From: Clostridia bacterium
Lineage (GTDB): Bacteria; Bacillota; Clostridia; Oscillospirales; Acutalibacteraceae
Assembly (NCBI GenBank): GCA_017559885.1
Contig: JAFYQN010000037.1
Coordinates: forward strand, 1-8,477
DNA: 8,477 nucleotides
Direction: 5' to 3'
A program made the position numbers and the translations under genes. The notes beneath the pieces were generated by a model. It was given only the letters and a program-made list of their open reading frames with translations. It was not told the origin of the DNA and made no database searches. Each line of letters starts with the position of its first letter. The stretch's first letter is position 1. Positions 6,595 through 8,477 of this stretch are shown here, one piece after another.

Positions 6595-7905
6595 TTATTC
6601 AAGCATTATTGATTTAAAACTGTCAATTTGTGATTTTGGAACACCAACGTCATTTATAAACCAGTGTTCAATTGACTGCTCAAGTGTAGTACAACCGTTT
6701 TGCTTGCCGTATTCCATCATTTTGTTATACATCGCTCTCCACTTAACGGTAACACCGCCGTCAACGTAATCTTCGTCATCCGCGCCAAACGTGTTGGCAC
6801 TGCCTGCGCTACGCCAACGTGTTGTGCCTGCAAATGACGTCATTTCAAAATCACGAACCAAATCGTCATACGGCACACCCAAAAGACCGTTAAGCAAAAA
6901 CGCATACGAGCCCGTTCGGTCAGCGCCACCTTGACAGTGAGCGTATATAGGATAATTATTTTTGTCTGACAAATAATTAAACATTGTTATATACTTTTCT
7001 TTTTGACTTTCCGCATAAATGCTATCGTATGCACTATAAGCGCTCGCGTCATTGCTTAACAGTACGTGATTTAAATTTGTACCTTCGGTCTTAACGTGTA
7101 CGTTTTGCATACTGCGAAGGTCAAATTCAGTTTTTATACCAAGACTGTTAAAGGTGTTTAAAGCGCTCGCACTAACGGCATTAACAATGGCACCGTCTTT
7201 TTCGGTATTAAGTTGCGCTCCACGATAGAGCATTCCGTATTTCACCTTTTTGCCACTTGTGGTCTTCCAACCGCCCATATCGCGTATGTTTCTAATTCCG
7301 TCAAGATATATCCATCTTACAGGGGCATCCTTTACCTTTATTATACCACCGCCAAGCGTATCGGTTGATTTGGTTCCAACCACTTTCCAGTAATATGTTT
7401 TACCCGGTATCAGTATTGAGTGTTTAACCAGTCCGCGAGTTCTTGTTTTTACCGAGTGCGAATTACTAAAATCGGCATTTTCCGAAAAATATATTGTATA
7501 TTCAGAGCTTCCGTCAATATTCCAATCAAGATTAACGTTTTGGTAATCAAATCTTTGACCATTGTACGCGCTAAGCCAATAATATTGATTGTACGCATCC
7601 TTTGCGTCAAGATATCCGCGCACAACGTCATCGCATATATCGACCTCAACGACAGTGTTGTAATTTATATATTTATCGTTGATGTTTTGATTACTGCTTG
7701 TATCGGGAGTTTGTGTACTTGTAATATCCTGTTCGGATGAAGTTGTAGTAGAACTTGAAATTGTATTTCCGCTTTGGTCTACAACTATTTCTTCAAACTC
7801 AACTTCTATGGTGTCGCTTGATGAATTGTCAGGTTCTGACTTACAGCTGCAAATGCTTATAAGCATTAATATAGATAGCGTTATTGCTATTATTTTTTTA
7901 AGCAT
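6595..7905 (-). CDS. Cell-surface lipoprotein with fn3-like and tyrosine-phosphatase (C-x5-R) domains
   Basis: A 436-residue predicted lipoprotein. The lysine-containing N-terminus and hydrophobic segment (5-18) end in a lipobox-like I-C-S-C with C21 as likely lipidation site. A Ser/Thr-rich spacer (about 25-75) follows, then a beta-rich module (about 105-193) with YYWKV resembling fibronectin type III. The C-terminal domain matches the bacterial Y_phosphatase3-type family: GIRNIRDMGGW (203-213), YGMLYRGAQL (223-232), FDLRS (261-265) and the P-loop HCQGGADRTG (323-332) with nucleophile C324 and R330. The phosphatase motif is intact, so a phospho-ester hydrolase outside the membrane is likely; the substrate (phosphotyrosine, phosphoinositide or other) is unknown. 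AGGAAGG at 7914-7920 supports the ATG. The gene stands alone, convergent to aspS and divergent from the symporter unit. Confidence 0.88.
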   Translation of the reverse strand: MLKKIIAITLSILMLISICSCKSEPDNSSSDTIEVEFEEIVVDQSGNTISSSTTTSSEQDITSTQTPDTSSNQNINDKYINYNTVVEVDICDDVVRGYLDAKDAYNQYYWLSAYNGQRFDYQNVNLDWNIDGSSEYTIYFSENADFSNSHSVKTRTRGLVKHSILIPGKTYYWKVVGTKSTDTLGGGIIKVKDAPVRWIYLDGIRNIRDMGGWKTTSGKKVKYGMLYRGAQLNTEKDGAIVNAVSASALNTFNSLGIKTEFDLRSMQNVHVKTEGTNLNHVLLSNDASAYSAYDSIYAESQKEKYITMFNYLSDKNNYPIYAHCQGGADRTGSYAFLLNGLLGVPYDDLVRDFEMTSFAGTTRWRSAGSANTFGADDEDYVDGGVTVKWRAMYNKMMEYGKQNGCTTLEQSIEHWFINDVGVPKSQIDSFKSIMLE

Positions 7906-7941
7906 TATTAAATCCTTCCTTATGTATTTTCTACAAAAGTT

Positions 7942-7970
7942 ATTATAGTTTACACGTTTGTTTTTGTCAA
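7942..7970 (-). promoter_or_regulatory. Perfect-consensus sigma-A promoter for the lipoprotein phosphatase gene
   Basis: Read on the minus strand, TTGACA (7970-7965) is followed by exactly 17 bp and TATAAT (7947-7942). Transcription would begin near 7935, about 30 nt before the start codon. Both hexamers match consensus at every position, which suggests strong basal transcription unless repressed. No clear operator was seen. Confidence 0.87.
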
Positions 7971-8004
7971 CTGCATAAAAATTAATCTTTGTCGAAAAAA
8001 GAGG

Positions 8005-8032
8005 TTGATTTTAGTATAAACAGTGATATAAT
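8005..8032 (+). promoter_or_regulatory. Extended -10 promoter of the riboswitch-symporter transcript
   Basis: TTGATT (8005-8010), a 16-bp spacer and TATAAT (8027-8032), with TG at 8024-8025 forming an extended -10. The predicted start near 8039-8040 leaves a leader of about 300 nt before the symporter ATG, beginning about 15 nt before the first riboswitch helix. Its -35 is about 34 bp from the -35 of the divergent lipoprotein promoter. Confidence 0.78.
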
Positions 8033-8064
8033 TAGTCACATAAATTTAATATTTGCTATATGAT

Positions 8065-8139
8065 GTTTGCAGGAAATGACTGTAAAGTCGACCGAAGGAG
8101 TAACACTCTCAGGTGTCTGTAAAGATGAAGACTGTAAAC
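8065..8139 (+). promoter_or_regulatory. Glycine aptamer 1 (reduced P3)
   Basis: P1 pairs GTTTGCAG (8065-8072) with CTGTAAAC (8132-8139), including one G-U. P2 is GACT/AGTC (8078-8081, 8086-8089) with a GTAA loop. The conserved cores ACCGAAGG and CTCTCAGG are kept, but only about seven nucleotides separate them, so the P3 arm is nearly absent. The usual AAAAGGAC 3' segment is replaced by AAAGATGA (8121-8128). Confidence 0.85.
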
Positions 8140-8146
8140 TGATAGC

Positions 8147-8229
8147 ACTTTGGAGAAACTTGATTAAATTCAAGTGCCGAAGGGGCAAAGGCGCAAGTCG
8201 CATAAATCTCTCAGGCAAAAGGACAAAGT
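8147..8229 (+). promoter_or_regulatory. Glycine aptamer 2 (consensus-like)
   Basis: P1 pairs ACTTTG (8147-8152) with CAAAGT (8224-8229). P2 is ACTTGA/TCAAGT around 8157-8175. P3b is a short GCG/CGC hairpin (8191-8193, 8199-8201). All conserved joining segments are near consensus, so this is probably the main ligand-sensing unit and the one coupled to the terminators. Confidence 0.88.
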
Positions 8230-8238
8230 CATTAAATC

Positions 8239-8262
8239 ACCTTTTATATAAAGGTATTTTTT
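8239..8262 (+). terminator. Candidate riboswitch terminator A (weak)
   Basis: ACCTTT (8239-8244) pairs with AAAGGT (8250-8255) around a 5-nt loop, followed after one A by six T (8257-8262). The stem is only 6 bp, so it is marginal alone. It starts 10 nt after the aptamer 2 P1 helix, a typical expression-platform position, and its left arm can pair instead with AAAAGG (8217-8222) of aptamer 2. Confidence 0.5.
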
Positions 8263-8278
8263 ACATTTTGTTATTTTT

Positions 8279-8314
8279 GTCGGATTATGCGAAAGCGTAG
8301 TCCGATTTTATTTT
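8279..8314 (+). terminator. Riboswitch terminator B (GAAA-loop hairpin)
   Basis: The arms 8281-8290 and 8295-8304 form a 10-bp stem with two G-U pairs, closed by a GAAA tetraloop and extended by T8280-A8305. ATTTTATTTT (8305-8314) follows. The hairpin ends well before the symporter Shine-Dalgarno site (8329-8333), so it acts on transcription rather than masking the site. It is the stronger of the two leader hairpins. Confidence 0.8.
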
Positions 8315-8341
8315 ACAAAAATTTTTAAAGGAGATGTCAAA

Positions 8342-8477
8342 ATGAACATCGAGGAAATTTTAAAATTCGTCACGTCCATTAACAAAAGTGTTAACGACTT
8401 TGTATGGGGTCCTGTTGGTCTTGCGCTACTTATTGGTACAGGCATTATCGTAACCCTATGCACAAAATTCTTCCAAA
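8342..8477 (+). CDS. AgcS-family sodium:alanine/glycine symporter, N-terminus (partial)
   Basis: The first 45 codons of a gene that runs off the right edge. The start is ATG 8342 with AGGAG (8329-8333) 8 nt upstream. An amphipathic N-terminus leads into NDFVWGPVGLALLIGTGI (about residues 18-35), which matches the start of alanine/glycine:cation symporters (typically NDFVWG followed by a membrane span with GTG). Such proteins import alanine or glycine with sodium across the cytoplasmic membrane. The glycine riboswitch directly upstream independently supports a glycine-related transporter. Because only the first span is present, the exact substrate cannot be told. Confidence 0.87.
   Translation, partial: MNIEEILKFVTSINKSVNDFVWGPVGLALLIGTGIIVTLCTKFFQ

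Larger units (their letters stand above)
8055..8229 (+). promoter_or_regulatory. Tandem glycine riboswitch (two aptamers joined by a K-turn)
   Basis: Two successive copies of the glycine aptamer core are visible: ACCGAAGG with CTCTCAGG (8091-8098, 8106-8113), then GCCGAAGGGGCAA with TCTCTCAGG and AAAAGGAC (8176-8188, 8207-8215, 8217-8224). Each is closed by its own P1 helix, and a leader-linker helix joins them. The leader GCTA (8055-8058) pairs with linker TAGC (8143-8146). A 3-nt bulge (8059-8061) and opposed GA dinucleotides (8062-8063, 8141-8142) form the kink-turn described for tandem glycine riboswitches. The RNA senses free glycine. The downstream gene is a probable sodium:alanine/glycine symporter, a known target class for this riboswitch, which supports the assignment. 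Confidence 0.93.

Noticed and set aside
8023..8039. GTGA-N9-TCAC inverted repeat over the riboswitch promoter -10 as an operator
   Set aside because: The arms are only 4 bp and overlap an ordinary TATAAT; such short repeats are common by chance in AT-rich DNA.
8067..8300. 77-codon plus-strand open frame across the leader
   Set aside because: It overlaps the tandem riboswitch and terminator B, has no ribosome-binding site, and its peptide resembles nothing.
1..8477. Mobile element, CRISPR, tRNA or phage remnants
   Set aside because: No repeat arrays, transposase-like frames, tRNA cloverleaf or long direct or inverted repeats were seen. Gene order and codon style are uniform, as in chromosomal housekeeping DNA.

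Overview
The window looks like a chromosomal segment of a low-to-moderate GC member of the Bacillota, most likely class Clostridia (Oscillospirales/Ruminococcaceae-like; this placement is inferred). The reasons are the mreD-mrdA-minD-mgsA order, purine-rich Shine-Dalgarno sites, near-consensus sigma-A promoters, a HisRS with four cysteine pairs in its insertion domain, a Gram-positive-type lipoprotein and a glycine riboswitch. No mobile element, CRISPR array, tRNA or rRNA was seen.

Layout. (1) 2-142 is the C-terminal end of a probable MreD, followed by the elongasome transpeptidase MrdA/PBP2 (179-2164). (2) A near-consensus extended -10 promoter (2172-2200) lies in the gap after mrdA and starts a compact same-strand block: minD (2239-2970), an mgsA homologue (3001-3402), hisS (3438-4742) and aspS (4759-6549, TTG start). 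Gaps are 16-35 bp and no terminator is visible until the strong hairpin at 6556-6587. (3) That hairpin also serves the convergent minus-strand gene 6595-7905, a lipoprotein with an fn3-like domain and a C-x5-R tyrosine-phosphatase domain, transcribed from a perfect-consensus promoter at 7942-7970. (4) Divergent from it, a promoter at 8005-8032 drives a tandem glycine riboswitch (8055-8229). Two candidate terminators follow, then the start of an AgcS-family sodium:alanine/glycine symporter (8342 to the window end).

How it fits together. The left part is rod-shape and peptidoglycan synthesis (MreD, PBP2) joined to a MinD-type ATPase, but without minC, minE or rodA. The MinD block leads into central metabolism (methylglyoxal synthase family) and aminoacyl-tRNA synthesis. 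The right edge is an amino-acid uptake unit whose leader probably senses glycine, and base-pairing alternatives suggest that glycine turns it off.

Most notable: the methylglyoxal synthase homologue lacks the catalytic aspartate (GGDQQ is GGAQQ) and the active-site histidine while keeping the rest of the family sequence; MinD is short and has no Min partners here; and the riboswitch has a full K-turn, a reduced first aptamer and mutually exclusive pairings that make a testable OFF-switch model.
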